The notes: generated by a model from the letters alone, not told the origin. DNA of 64,000 nt from Prosapia bicincta (GCA_036971475.1 JBAIZL010000005.1:251715823-251779822); one strand, 5' to 3'. Shown: positions 49,866-61,648, numbered from the stretch's first letter. Made by a program: numbers and translations.

Positions 49866-50001
49866 TTACGAACACTCTTGACGTACAATATTGCTCGATA
49901 TTTTACAATTCCTTTTATTATTTCACACTCTTCCTATATATATATATATTTATCACTTTCACTATATGTACTTAAACAAAACAAGAATCTTACTTGGTAT
50001 T

Positions 50002-50050
50002 TATGCGAGTTAACTTTCAATGACTGGCCTTGTCATCATCATCGGGCATA
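50002..50050 (-). ncRNA. Hammerhead-ribozyme-like motif, family 4, left arm
   Basis: Minus strand: stem I UAUGC, core CCGAUGA (one change from CUGANGA), extra U, stem II GAUGAC/GUCAUU with loop AAGGCCA, GAA, stem III AGUUAACU, C, then GCAUA, five perfect pairs with UAUGC. The fold is complete except for the core U to C change. Confidence 0.5.
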
Positions 50051-50053
50051 CTG

Positions 50054-50102
50054 TACGCCCAATGATGATGACAAGGCCAGTCATTGAAAGTTCACTCGCA
50101 TA
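50054..50102 (+). ncRNA. Hammerhead-ribozyme-like motif, family 4, right arm
   Basis: UACGC 50054-50058, core CCAAUGA 50059-50065 (two changes), extra U, stem II 50067-50072 with 50080-50085, GAA 50086-50088, AGUUCACU, C 50097, GCAUA 50098-50102 (one stem I mismatch). It is more decayed than the left arm. Confidence 0.4.
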
Positions 50103-50179
50103 AATACCAAGTAAGATTCTTGTTTAAGTACATATAGTGAAAGTGATAAGTGAATATAAGAAAACAGTGTTGCAAAGCT

Positions 50180-50183
<4 letters not shown>

Positions 50184-50276
<93 letters not shown>

Positions 50277-50278
50277 TT
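50184..50278 (+). repeat. (AT)n-(TTTA)n microsatellite
   Basis: An AT tract to about 50236, then about ten TTTA units. It is adjacent to the hairpin at 49951-50148. Confidence 0.97.
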
Positions 50279-50279
50279 C

Positions 50280-52579
50280 ATGCATCTTGTTGAAATTTGC
50301 TATCGTAATTAAAATATTTTTTATTCATCCATTCAAGTTCAAATACAATTTTACCATGTTTTTATTAGTTCGGTTTCCGTGATATCGAAGTCTTTTACAG
50401 TCTTGGTTGCAGATATTTATTAAAAACTAACAATATATTGTCAGCTGTATTTTTAACTCTCATGAACCTTACTTGTAATAGTGTTTAGCTTTCATTACGA
50501 GAGATTGAAATTATTACCACATTAATTACGAAGGTGGCTATTTAAAGTAATACTTTAGCCGATAAAAGATTTTCAAACTTTACAATTCTTCTGAAGGGGA
50601 TACTCTCACACGCTTTCATTATGCCCCTGTATGTGCATATTTTATATCAGTGTTAAAAAAAATATAGCGTGAATATTCCGATTTTTAATGGAAATCGATG
50701 AATCGAATTCATAAATTTTTCGATTCATGAAGTCAACAATTTTACTCGTTCTCCGCATGTGCAGTATTTCAGTCAGAGCTGCATATTTTCCAGAATTGTT
50801 TGCTTTTAAATTGAAATTAAAACTCAATTCAGTGCTGCCTTCGGGCTGCGTTCAATACGAGGTACGAACGCTGTAAAGATGTTTGCGGAACGACCACATT
50901 CAGTGAGGAAAAAGGTCAGAGGTAATACAGATGTGAAAAATAATTAATTGAAATATAGCAAGTTAAATATATGTAAATTCGTAGTGTTAAATACTAGTCT
51001 ATGCAAGGTGACTTGAAAAAGGGTTTGCCACATGACGAAAACAAAAATGCAAGGAAACGCTCAGAAAGGAAGGGTAAACATCTGTTGTTTTGTGATGAAA
51101 AACTTCTTCAGTAAGGGTTTGAACTGTTAGCTTAAACGTTTCTATGTACGGATATAATTCTTTTTATGTTTTCGTCTTTAGCTAACGGGATACACCGTTC
51201 GTACTAGTTGAATAATAGGTTTAAAAACAACGAACATGAAAAAAAAATATTAAGACAATTTCTACATTAAAAAAAAAATGAGTTCCTTTTTATTTTCTCA
51301 TTAGAATTAATGTAAACTATGTGTATACATATGTCAAAATCACAATATAAAGTGCCTTTTTCCATTCTAAACATACGTTACAATATTATAAATCCCTGAA
51401 AAATTTAAGTGAGCGTCTTAAATATACATTTATAAATCTTTGAAATAACCGTCGAGAGTCTATTTGTAACAAACATTATTTTAAAACTCTTAAAATGAGC
51501 TTTTTATAAACGTTTATAGTGTGAAATTCTGAATATCAATCTTGAAAGTTTGATTTATTACTAATATAATCTGTTTTTTTTTTAAATTTAGAACGGTGAT
51601 AATAGCCTTATTGTTTTTGCAAAAAAGTGCTCTGTATATCTAAGACGTTTTCTGTGTATTAGATTTATAAGTTTAATTTAAAAATGAATAATATAAAACA
51701 ATAATAATAAACTCTTCGTTACCATATCCCAAATAATGAATCAAACATTAATAATGTATAAATAATTTGCTTTCTTAAGCCGAATTCTGAAATGCTAAAG
51801 CTATTTATTTCAAATAAACAAATATTTGTTTATACTATTTGTAGTACCTGTTTGGTTTCCAATCCTTCTATAATGATATTTAAATATATGTAAAAATATC
51901 AACATCTGAAAACCTGTATACAAAATTTAAAATTAAATTAATTTGTTGAAATGTAAGATCTTCTAAAAAGCAATTTGAAAGATAAAATTTACACACAAAA
52001 CTCTGAACACTGTTCTTCAGTAAATGTCAATTAATGAACACACATTTAAACATAACCAAAGTAACTTACACACAGGTCGTGTCAACAGCGACTAATGGTT
52101 GGGATTGTGTTGAAGTATGACAGCGGTTGTGACGTCATCACTTCAGGCTCAGCCAGGTAACTACTTCGTTCATCATGTGGAAGACTAGAAACTGACTCAA
52201 TTTAAAGTGAAATCTCGCCAAAAAAAATTACTTCAAAATGTTTTCTTGCCTTTGCGATACAACTAGTCATCATTGTTGCTTACAACCGGTCGCTACCAGA
52301 CTACTGCATTTATTTATCTTCTCAATGCAATTTAATTTATTTAGTTCTAAACCTCTTTTAGTGGCGTTTAGAACTTTTGTAGACTGGGAAAGACTGTATA
52401 CTATACGAATATGAGGGGATCACATATTGATTACATTTGAGTAACATATTATTCGACGATTTCCGAAAATCAAATACTTAGAGGTTATGCTTCAATAATT
52501 TTTCAAATACAGATTCAGAAATATCGAATATTTGAGTAAATTATGTGATAAACTAAGAGATCACATACCATGTGTGTTA
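50280..52579. other. Intron, no recognised feature
   Basis: AT-rich sequence with no domain-bearing frame. Consecutive donor-like sites near 50853 and 50920 have no matching acceptors with a phase-0 frame that would add to the RasGEF protein. Confidence 0.45.
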
Positions 52580-52820
52580 TTTTAATTCCTTCTATTAGCT
52601 CACACTCTCCTTATAAGACTACATATCTTAAACAAATTTTCAATATTTCGTAAAATACGATTTACGTTAATGCAGTTTTTAAAAATGTTTATTCTGAGAA
52701 TCTTCATAGCGCTTTGGAACTGTGCTAACTTTCCCACAGCTAGAAATGTACTTCTCAAAAATGTATTTAAAATTTTCCATTGCCCCCACTTGGTTGTCGT
52801 CAAAACCTCCATTGTACAAC
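52580..52820 (+). repeat. Dispersed ~300-bp repeat, second full copy
   Basis: It aligns with the reverse complement of 43250-43560 through TTCTATTAGCTCACACTCTCC, GTTAATGCAGTTTTT, CTGAGAATCTTCAT and AAACCTCCATTGTACAAC. An X-box-like GTTGCCATGGTTAC (52829-52842) lies just past its end. Confidence 0.65.
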
Positions 52821-54820
52821 CTTAAATCGTTGCCATGGTTACCACACCTTATCATAAATAATACTCTAGGATTAAAAATGAATGAAAGGAATAAAATAAA
52901 CAATCACACTGGATTAACGGTATCGAACCTTGCTTTACAAACGTACAATGCGAAAAGAAAGCGTAAAGAAACTGCAATACAATGTAAGCACCGAAATAAA
53001 GAAAGCCTATAAATAGTAACAAATAAATATAATAGTCAAACACCTTACACAGAAACGAAAATGGAAAATCACAAGGAAATTCGTTCTCTGTTTTGCCATT
53101 TAATATTGTTATTCTGACATGTATATGCATATTTAGTCTATATTAATTTTATTTATAAAATAAAAAGAGACTGAAATGACTTTGGTGACAAAAGAAATTT
53201 GTTTTTGTTGCATGAAATAAGAATTGACTTCAAAAAATTTTATATTACTTCTTTGTGGTATGCTATATTAATTTCTGTCCATTATCAGTATATTAAAACG
53301 TATGAGTGGAATTACATTTTTTTATTATGTTGGTAAAAATAGTTACGCAACTGGCTAGTAATTAAAAATTTATTAACAAGTTAATTTATAACTGTATGTT
53401 TAGAATAATTTTAAAATTTATGTTTTAAAAACAATAACAAAATTATGTTTTGTTCTGTATTGTATGAGGTTTTGCCTTTTCTATAAAAAATTAGAATATG
53501 AATAAATATTTAGAGAATATTTAAATATTAAAGACTTTTATAGGGTGTTTAATCTCCGCCGTCGCGAAGCGTTTTTAATCAAAATGGCTCTATCTACCTC
53601 ATTTCTATTGGTAATTTAAAAGCACATTGAGGGGCTGAAACTTTTATTTTTAATTAACCTAGATAATGGACCAACATTATTGCATAACCTCTTTAAAAAC
53701 ATTATTCACTATTCTTCCATCGGTAATGAAATAAATATACAGTCAGGTGAACGAACTCCGTAAGATGAGAAACCCGCTTTATCTTAAAACTATCCTATCA
53801 AACTTTAAAGACTGTGTTTGCAATTAATTGAAAGAAAAAAATAATTTTTATTTACTAATTATTAATAAAAGAAGCTAAGTGGATTGTTATTAGGAAAAAC
53901 AAGAACTGATTACGATGACGTCTATCTGTCGCCATCTGCGATCAGGAGAATGTACAAGCGTCTAAAGAAGGATGGATAACACCGGCTTAAGGCTTTATAT
54001 AAACGTTTAATGAATGTAACGCCACTGACCTATGCGCATCACTGACAATCAGAAACTATTTATCGAAATGGCCTTGGTTTAATTATAGTTGACGATTGTG
54101 TTGATTATATTTTTCATCTTTTCTAATGATCGTTCACTATAGAAGCTAGAATATGGCGTGTGTAACTGTTCGCAGTACATTACCTACATTATTAACAAAC
54201 CATGTGTAAATATATTCCTTCCTTCACCCGATGATCCTGCTTGGCCTTGTTTCAGGTCTCACCATGGCCAACGCGCGACATTCGCCGACCGGTTACACTC
54301 CAGTATTTTAGAACTGAATATTATCTTTACGAAATCTCCACCGAATAGAATGTTTTCACGAATCCTCTAAATCGAAAGTTAACTAACACTTCACTCATTG
54401 TTAGTATCTATCATACTTATAACTTTCGCAAACACAGATTTAAACCTGTTACAAGAAACATTCTTTGTATTTTATATACACTCTAAAGTATAAATATTAA
54501 TAAAATAAATAAGATAGAAGTGTATTTATGATTTAAGCCAAAGTAAGTTAATTGAGGTACTAAATTAAGCAGTGTTGGGCTGTACGTAAAACAAAATAAA
54601 ACATTTAAAAGTTTTTGAAAACATCAGTTTGTTGTTTTTTTCTGTTGTGTTGAGAAATTGTATTGATAAAACAAAATGTCTTCATCCTTCAATTTACTTT
54701 TTCATATTATCGTTTTTCATCTACAACTATCTTGTTCCTGAAATTCTGTTTCAGCCCATCGACATGTAACTGTGTACTTGGCATTGAGAAGTCGAGTAGG
54801 CGAGACGGAAGGTAGAGAGT
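52821..54820. other. Intron, no recognised feature
   Basis: AT-rich. The frames of 70-96 codons near 52700-53130 overlap on both strands and show no family pattern. Confidence 0.45.
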
Positions 54821-54908
54821 CAGTATAAATTACTTATTACACTTTTGCTATTACTTGAGACTAGACTTTTTTTTAACTAAAGGTTGTTAAGTTGTTAACT
54901 AACACTTG

Positions 54909-54944
54909 GAGGAAACGTTTTCGTCTTACGACTTCTTCAGTCTC
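54909..54944 (-). ncRNA. Hammerhead-ribozyme-like motif, family 5, left arm
   Basis: Minus strand: stem I GAGA, core CUGAAGA (fits CUGANGA), extra A, stem II GUC/GAC closed by GUAA, GAA, stem III AACGUU, U, CCUC (three of four stem I pairs). It is compact, with a GNRA-type stem II loop. Confidence 0.55.
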
Positions 54945-55190
54945 GTATATTTACCGCTAGGAATGCTGCAGTTGTGGGCTTCCTCGGTACCATTTTTTGA
55001 AAGTTAGAAGTGATGTGATCGAAGAGTATGTGTGATCTGTGTATTTATTTAGTCTGTATAGTAAATAAAATACCTCTGTCCACAACTAACTACACAGAGG
55101 AACTAAACACAAATATTTAGCTCACAAAAATGGATATGACAATTATTTTATAGATAAACTACAGATACAAATACTCAACAAGAACAGTAA

Positions 55191-55580
55191 AAACAACACA
55201 AAAAACAAAAACACGAACACAAACAAATTATCACCCTCACATACATAAACAAACTCACAAATAAAATAGCAGACCAATTCAAAAAAGCAGGACACAATGT
55301 ATACAAACTAAAATGCAACAACCGCAATAAGTTCTATATTGGACAAACAGGCAGATCTTTCGCCGAAAGATATAAAGAACACAAAAGCGCACTACTATTG
55401 AATCCACCTTCACAAATCTCCTAATGAACACTAAACACTCATGCTAAAGTATGGGATATAACATGAGCATCCTCCACACATGCAACAAAGGACATAAATT
55501 AAATACAGTATAACAGTATGGAATATACAAACATAGCAACACACATAAAACTGACATCCTAAATGAACAAACACGACACA
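55191..55580 (+). pseudogene. Penelope-like GIY-YIG endonuclease remnant
   Basis: A frame open from 55191 to 55421 contains IADQFKKAGHNVYKLKCNN then NKFYIGQTGRSFAERYKEHK. The YIGQTGRSF...R..EH pattern is the GIY-YIG nuclease signature found at the C-terminus of Penelope-like polyproteins, where it nicks target DNA. A stop at 55422 interrupts it. Further pieces follow in the same region: ILHTCNKGHKLNTV, QYGIYKHSNTHKTDILNEQ, ending with the typical ILNEQ. At least two stops make it non-functional. Confidence 0.88.
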
Positions 55581-55672
55581 GATCAAACATACTCTTCGAT
55601 CATATCACTTCTAATTTTTTAAAAAATTGTACCAAAGAAGCACAACTGCAGCAATCCTAGCAGGAAAAATAC

Positions 55673-55707
55673 GAGGCTGAAGAAGTTGTAAGACGAAAAC
55701 TTTCCTC
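55673..55707 (+). ncRNA. Hammerhead-ribozyme-like motif, family 5, right arm
   Basis: GAGG 55673-55676, core CUGAAGA 55677-55683, extra A 55684, stem II GUU/GAC (one G-U) with loop GUAA 55688-55691, GAA 55695-55697, AACUU, U 55703, CCUC 55704-55707 pairing perfectly with GAGG. Stem III has lost one base relative to the left arm. Core and stem I are intact. Confidence 0.6.
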
Positions 55708-56353
55708 CAAGTGTAAGTTAACAACTAAACAACCTTTTTAGTTAAAAAAAAGTCTAGTTTCAAGTAATAGCAGAAATGTAATAAGTAATTAACAACCAGC
55801 TTGTCGTGAACAGCAACAAGATTTCAGTATAAATACTTTACTACAAACATGATAAAGACTGTAAAAACACTGACTTGCATAAGTTATTGGAGATTGATAT
55901 TAAAGAAATTCGATGATAAATTAACATCGTTATGAAAAGACAAACATAATTGAAATTGTGAGTAGACATGTCGGATGCTGAAGTTGTTGATATATAGAAC
56001 ATTCTGAATGTGTAACATGTTTTCATAAGTGGTAGTACACGAGAAACGTTGTGCGGTCTCTCACGTGCAAATGTAAGGTTACAGGATTCGCACTATACCT
56101 ACAGTAAAGCCACATTCTGCGTCATTGGCTCCTATGCGTTAGGCTCATTTTATTTTGCTCTCTTTTTACTTTGCTTAGTCTGCGACAACGTCATTAGTGA
56201 AGCATTAAAATCCCTCCTCATTATAGTCCCAGTTAAACCATTCTGTAGTGTGTTTTCCGCTCTTCGTGCCGATGAGTATAGTGTTATTCATGTTACAGCA
56301 TCTTCGTAGACCTGTGCTTCCGGTATAAGGATCCCCGCCTGCCCATGTTCCAG

Positions 56354-56474
56354 AGGACATACAGCAGTCACACTGTCAGTCCTCCTTCAATACCCTGCGT
56401 CGCGCACGTCATCACGTTGCTCTTAAACAAAATATCAACATTACAACGCAAATGCAGTAAATGTACTATTGCAG
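56354..56474 (+). CDS. RasGEF gene exon: PPSIPCV helix
   Basis: Acceptor ctgcccatgttccag, perfect donor gtaagt, phase 0 start and phase 1 end: RTYSSHTVSPPSIPCVAHVI, then TLLLNKISTLQRKCSKCTIA. SPPSIPCVAHVITLLL aligns with the RasGEF block PPCIPFLG.YL.DL. It follows the previous exon (ending YYTKYWQ) directly in phase. Compared with typical RasGEFs, about 15-20 residues are missing between the TW helix and PP.IP, so either an exon between 48617 and 56354 was missed or the linker is short. Confidence 0.85.
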
Positions 56475-56764
56475 GTAAGTTATCTCATCATATTAAAAAT
56501 ATAAAATTAAATGTTTTGGAAAACCTGATGCGAAAGTTTGAAAGCATGTAATGTCTGATGCAATAATTAGTTAAATGGTGGTGTGAGTATTAAGTAAACA
56601 AATGTGATACCATATACCATTTTCTGTGTGTGTACACGGTGTATCTATTATATGTTTCAAGTGTCGAAGTAGACACATGACATCATAATGTCAAGTGTTC
56701 ATGTAACGAAACATTACTATACGTTGAATGCGATGTGAGTAGGCTACTTTGTGATGACGGGGAG

Positions 56765-58690
56765 TAAATTGTGTGAATAGCTTTTCCCATCTATATATTT
56801 AACGGGTTGTACATTTCAAGCCCTGAGGTTGAGTTTAGGGCTACTTCATCAATTCTACCAAGGTATATGTTAATAACGTTTTCAATAATACGTGACGAAG
56901 TAGAGTAAACTGTGTGAGACAGTGTAACCCATCTATATATTAGCGGGTTGTACATTTCAAGTCGTAAAGTTGAGTTTAGGGCTACTTCTTCAATTCTACC
57001 AAGGTATATGTTAAATTCGTTGTGAATAATACGTGACGAAGTAGAGTAAACTGTGTGAGGCAGTGTAACTTTTCCCATCTATATATTAACGGGTTGTACA
57101 TTTCAAGTCCTGAAGTTGAGTGTAGGGCTACTTCTTCAATTCTACCAAGTTATATGTTAAATACGTTTTGAATAATACGGGACGAAGTAGAGTAAACTGT
57201 GTGAGACAGTGTAACCCATCTATATATTAACGGGTTGTACATTTCAAGTCGTAAAGTTGAGTTTAGGGCTACTTCTTCAATTCTACCAAGGTATATGTTA
57301 AATTCGTTGTGAATAATACGTGACGAAGTAGAGTAAACTGTGTGAGGCAGTGTAACTTTTCCCATCTATATATTAACGCGTTGTACATTTCAAATCCTGA
57401 AGTTTAATGAATTGTTACTTCTTCAATTGTACCTAGGAATATGTTGAATACGTTGCGAATAATACGTGACGAAGTAGAGTAAACTGTGTGATGCAGTGTA
57501 ACTTTTCCCATCTATATATTAACGGGTTGTACATTTCAAATTCTGAAGTTGAGTGTAGGGCTACATCTTCAATTCTACCAAGGTATATGTTGAATACGTT
57601 GCGAGTAATACGTGACGAAGTAGAGTAAACTGTGTGAGGCAGTGTAACTTTTCCCATCTATATATTAACGCGTTGTACATTTCAAACCCTGAAGTTTAAT
57701 GAATTGTTACTTCTTCAATTGTACCTAGGAATATGTTGAATACGTTGCGAATAATACGTGACGAAGTAGAGTAAACTGTGTGAGGCAGTGTAACTTTTCC
57801 CATCTATATATTAACGGGTTGTACATTTCAAATCCTGAAGTTTAATGAATTGTTACTTCTTCAATTGTACCTAGGAATATGTTGAATACGTTGCGAATAA
57901 TACGTGACGAAGTAGAGTAAACTGTGTGATGCAGTGTAACTTTTCCCATCTATATATTAACGGGTTGTACATTTCAAATTCTGAAGTTGAGTGTAGGGCT
58001 ACATCTTCAATTCTAACAAGGTATATGTTAAATGCGTTGTGAATAATACGTGGCGAAGTAGAGTAAACGGTGTGAGACAGTGTAACTTTTCCAATCTATA
58101 TATTAACGGGTTGTACATTTCAAATTCTGAAGTTGAGTGTAGGGCTACATCTTCAAATCTAACAAGGTATATGTTGAATACGTTGCGAATAATACGTGAC
58201 GAAGTAGAGTAAACTGTGTGAGGCAGTGTAACTTTTCCCATCTATATATTAACGCGTTGTACATTTCAAATCCTGAAGTTTAATGAATTGTTACTTCTTC
58301 AATTATACCTAGGAATATGTTGAATACGTTGCGAATAATACGTGACGAAGTAGAGTAAACTGTGTGAGATAGTGTAACTTTTCCCATCTATACATTAACG
58401 GGTTGTACATTTCAAATCCTGAAGTTGAGTGTAGGGCTACTTCTTCAATTCTACCAAGGTATATGTTGAATACGTTGCGAGTAATACGTGACGAAGTAGA
58501 GTAAACTGTGTGAGACAGTGTAACTTTTCCCATCTATATATTTAACGCATTGTACATTTCAAATCCTGAAGTTCAGTTAATTTTTACTTCTTTAATTGTA
58601 CCTAGGAATATGTTGAATACTTTGTGAGTAGTGCGTGACGAAGTAGAGTATATTGGGGGATACCGTAAAACATTTTCTATCTATGTACTT
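56765..58690 (+). repeat. ~145-bp tandem repeat, about 13 copies
   Basis: CCCATCTATATATTAACGGG recurs about every 145 bp from 56786 to 58528. Other blocks are TTGTACATTTCAA, GTATATGTT and AATACGTGACGAAGTAGAGT. Two sub-variants (GTTGAGTGTAGGGCTAC and GTTTAATGAATTGTTAC) intermix. The series of 70-100-codon minus-strand frames with a common MGKVTLPHTVYSTSS start are repeat artefacts. Confidence 0.97.
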
Positions 58691-59156
58691 TAATGGTTGT
58701 ACATTTCAAAGTTTTGGCGTAGAGTTTAGTGTTACATTACAATGATAGCTAGTCATATGTTGATTGTACTGGGTGTACTTAGGTATGAAGTACTGGAAGG
58801 TAATATTATTGCTCCCCACAATGTTCCATAAGATGCATGTTTCGTATAACCAGCATTTTTGTATGATCCCTGTGTGTAAACAAACTTTGTACATGACCAC
58901 TGGTATTTTAGTTAATTTTTCCAAAACCTTGAACAGATGTAAAAACCAGAGATATCTCATGATACACGCGATGCATGAGGTAACTTGCCTAAGGTGTAAG
59001 TGTATTGAACGCATGTTTTAGCCTAGTGTGATGTCTGTAAATATTTGACGTATAGGCCTGTCTGCTGGTTTTGGGATTGGAATAAAACTGGAGGAACGCA
59101 TTCAGCATATATTTTATGAGTAATATTGGATTCAGAGTTGTTTGTTTTTTTTTCAG

Positions 59157-59301
59157 ATAACGTGTACAAGTGGAAGACGGATATCCCAGATGGAAAGGCC
59201 GAGCTGCCCAGGTCTCTGCGGAGGTTTCTCTCTGCTGTCCACGTCTATCACAACCCAACTGGACTGCCGGTACTCTATGACCCAAACCTTTCCGGTTGTG
59301 G
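59157..59301 (+). CDS. RasGEF gene exon: insert within the catalytic domain
   Basis: Acceptor gtttgttttttttcag, donor gtacgt. It begins with two bases completing Asp and ends with two: NVYKWKTDIPDGKAELPRSL, then RRFLSAVHVYHNPTGLPVLY, then DPNLSGC. It is clearly coding by its GC-rich composition against AT-rich introns. It falls between the PP.IP helix and the terminal helices, where typical RasGEFs have only a short loop, and I do not recognise it as a separate domain. Confidence 0.9.
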
Positions 59302-61198
59302 GTACGTATTCCTATTCGGTTTATTCATAACGACTCAGAGAATCTCTACGAGTTAAACATATACCTAGTACAAATACAAAATGTTTACGTTTTAGAATTT
59401 TATAAAATGTTGAAAATTAAAGTTGTTGTAGGAAAAATAATTAAATACTCAATTCCATTTAGAATTTGAACGATGCCGATTTGGATTATATATCTCTGCC
59501 GTTCACAAGGATTTCTGAAGGCGGTTGCTAACATTTATCTTACACAGCCAATATTCTGTTGAGTACCATGTGTTCCAAATGACTTAGAATTGTCATACTT
59601 GTTTCAGTTGTTGCATTTCGGAAAACTTCTATTCGTCCCTTGTCCGTCATACAGAAAAGAAATGATTTGGCGCTAGAAGTAGCGTCTGTCACGCGACAAT
59701 TTCTGCTGGAAAGAATGTAGGAATAGAAATTATGAACTTCAGAGACACGGGTCTTTTTATACCTTATATAAACTAGATTTGCCGGGCCTTTATCGGTCAG
59801 TGAAACTAGTGAGGGACGTTGCTGAAACAGTCCAATAAGGACGAGCCAAGACAAAGTATATATAAAATACTATCTTACTGACAAAAAAGCCACTTTTCAA
59901 AATCTCCTGCTTTGCAAAAACCCCTCCATAGAACCATCCTAATGACCAAAGTCCCTGTTCCCATATTTCTACTCGCTTCCAATGTAGAGGGGACCAAACG
60001 CTGCATAACCTCGAGGGCCACTAAGGCGTTCGCTGACAGATTCTCTTCCTGATCTATGAACTCCCATGAAAATACAAAATAAATTCTAGTTTTCTGTTCT
60101 TTTCATTTCAAATGGAGTCAATCACACTAAAAAATCTCAATTGCCCATTTTCTACAACAGTAAATGTGTTTACAATTACAATAGAAACAAAACGTTTCGT
60201 CGATAAGAGCTGAGGGATGGATACCCTTTTTTAACTCATCTAAAAAGCTACTTTTTGGGTATATTATAATATAAAGTGTGTCCAACTATTCCTGAACGCT
60301 GAGGGTTTCTTTAGGTTCTTGTGTGAATATTTAAATATCTAAAACCTGAATGTAATTCTATTGAAATTATTCGAAATCCTATATAAATATTTTATTGCAA
60401 GCCATTCAAGTGACACTAGAAAGTCACTCAAGCAAAACATTAGGACTACTCACTTGAACAGAACCCACCCTTCTCCTTCTTTTAGGTCTGCCTGTTTTCC
60501 AATGTTACTCAAGTAAGTTGTCCTCCCATCGTTTTCCATTGTTAGAGCTCTCTCATTGTTAGTCCCCCCATTGTCGAGTACTCTCTCGTTGTTTGTACTG
60601 CTTTATCTTCAGCCATTCTGTTTATATGATATTTCCACTCCGATCTCATTTTATTCACTTATTCTTTAATGTTTTCCATCTCAAAACATCTCGACGTATG
60701 ACTATGTCTTTTACAATTCCCCTGAGTGTTTTTGGATCAATACAGTTCTCCTTCAATTTGAACAAAAGAAGCTTAATATCTTTCAGAATAATTGTACGTC
60801 TATATTTATTGTATAACCCAAGTAGATTTCAATTGTTGTCACGTCCAACAATGAATAACAAGTACCCTTGTGAACATGCTTGCATAGTAAATTTTAATTG
60901 CTTAGTTAGGCTTACATTTAAGATATTTAAAAATTATATGCATAAAAGTACAAATAAAAAATTTTAAAATTATTTTTTAATGGTTAGTTGTAACTCTAAG
61001 GCGACAGGTGGACAGGGTTGCGAGAGTTAGTGTGTATACGCGTGCGGGAGTAGCTTAATCCCTCAGGGCTGAGTACTGGACACGTTGTAGATATATTTAA
61101 CAATGTAATGGCAGAATTAATGTATATCCCTATTGGAAATTAAAGTACTTTTATGCGACCAGGTTCTGTCCGCCAAAACAACTTATCTTTTGTTTCAG
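59302..61198. other. Last intron, no recognised feature
   Basis: Frames of 104 codons (59854-59540, minus) and 124 codons (60593-60967, plus) have no recognisable family pattern. The 59540-59860 stretch has an unusually even base composition and could be a dispersed repeat. Confidence 0.45.
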
Positions 61199-61454
61199 TG
61201 GTTCTGGAAAGCGTAGGTGTAACTGCGAAGAAGAGAAAGACTCCTTTGAACCCAAGACGAAACAAAATTCCATAACCCACGTTCTCGAAACCGTAGAAAG
61301 GTTCCTGACAACCAGTCAAGGGGCCGCACTCAACTACGGATTCAAAACTAACTTTCTGGCGAAAGAGTTTTTGCTAAAAGCGCAGTACAAGGAAGAAAAA
61401 GATAACTTTTTGTTATCGTTGAAAATTGAAAACAACACATTAAATTCCAGATAA
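61199..61454 (+). CDS. RasGEF gene last exon with stop codon
   Basis: Acceptor acttatcttttgtttcag. The frame begins with the base that completes Gly, runs 84 more codons and ends TAA (61452-61454): GSGKRRCNCEEEKDSFEPKT, then KQNSITHVLETVERFLTTSQ, later NFLAKEFLLKAQYKEEKDNF and LLSLKIENNTLNSR. ITHVLETVERF... and AKEFLL....Y.EE.....SLKIE match the end of RasGEF domains (consensus I..VI..I..FQ..PY, then I.EFL.....D.DELY.LSL.IEPR). The protein ends about seven residues after the domain. Which RasGEF subfamily it belongs to is not decided. Confidence 0.93.
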
Positions 61455-61648
61455 AATAAAATCAGTTAAAATTATAATTATTTGCAAATAACTACAAATC
61501 GTATGCGATGAAGCAGATAGACATTGCTTAGAAGCGTAATTATTGTGAAAAACACTGATGGTATCTCAACATGTATACTTCGTACAAGAATTTATAACAT
61601 AAGAATTTGATAGAATTATTGTTAGTAACATTAGGTATTTGTAAACTA

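Larger units (their letters stand above)
49951..50148. repeat. Long near-perfect hairpin (two ~95-bp arms)
   Basis: The 49951-50050 arm is the reverse complement of 50054-50148 with few mismatches, and the centre is only a few bases. Each arm contains a hammerhead-like motif pointing outward. The right arm is followed by AT and TTTA microsatellites. Confidence 0.9.
54825..55795 (+). mobile_element. Penelope-like deletion derivative with inverted terminal arms
   Basis: The outer ~215 bp at each side (about 54825-55045 and 55580-55795) are reverse complements. Each carries a hammerhead-like motif. The interior encodes a GIY-YIG endonuclease relic on the plus strand (55191 onward). The RT domain is absent. 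The right-hand motif reads in the same direction as the endonuclease. Confidence 0.8.

Noticed and set aside
51080..51140. Another hammerhead-like motif (minus-strand CUGAAGAAG near 51110)
   Set aside because: A possible stem II exists, but the GAA strand and stem I pairing are missing.
52130..52137. CRE palindrome TGACGTCA
   Set aside because: A single 8-mer in an intron with no promoter context; expected by chance.
54256..54300. Exon-like stretch after ccttgtttcag with CACCATGGCC
   Set aside because: The short frame has no RasGEF similarity, and its candidate donor (CCA|gtattt) leaves phase 2, incompatible with neighbouring exons.
59540..59854. 104-codon minus-strand frame
   Set aside because: No domain recognised; the region may be a dispersed repeat, but I could not find a second copy in the window.
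60593..60967. 124-codon plus-strand frame
   Set aside because: Low-complexity hydrophobic and basic translation of AT-rich intron with no family pattern.
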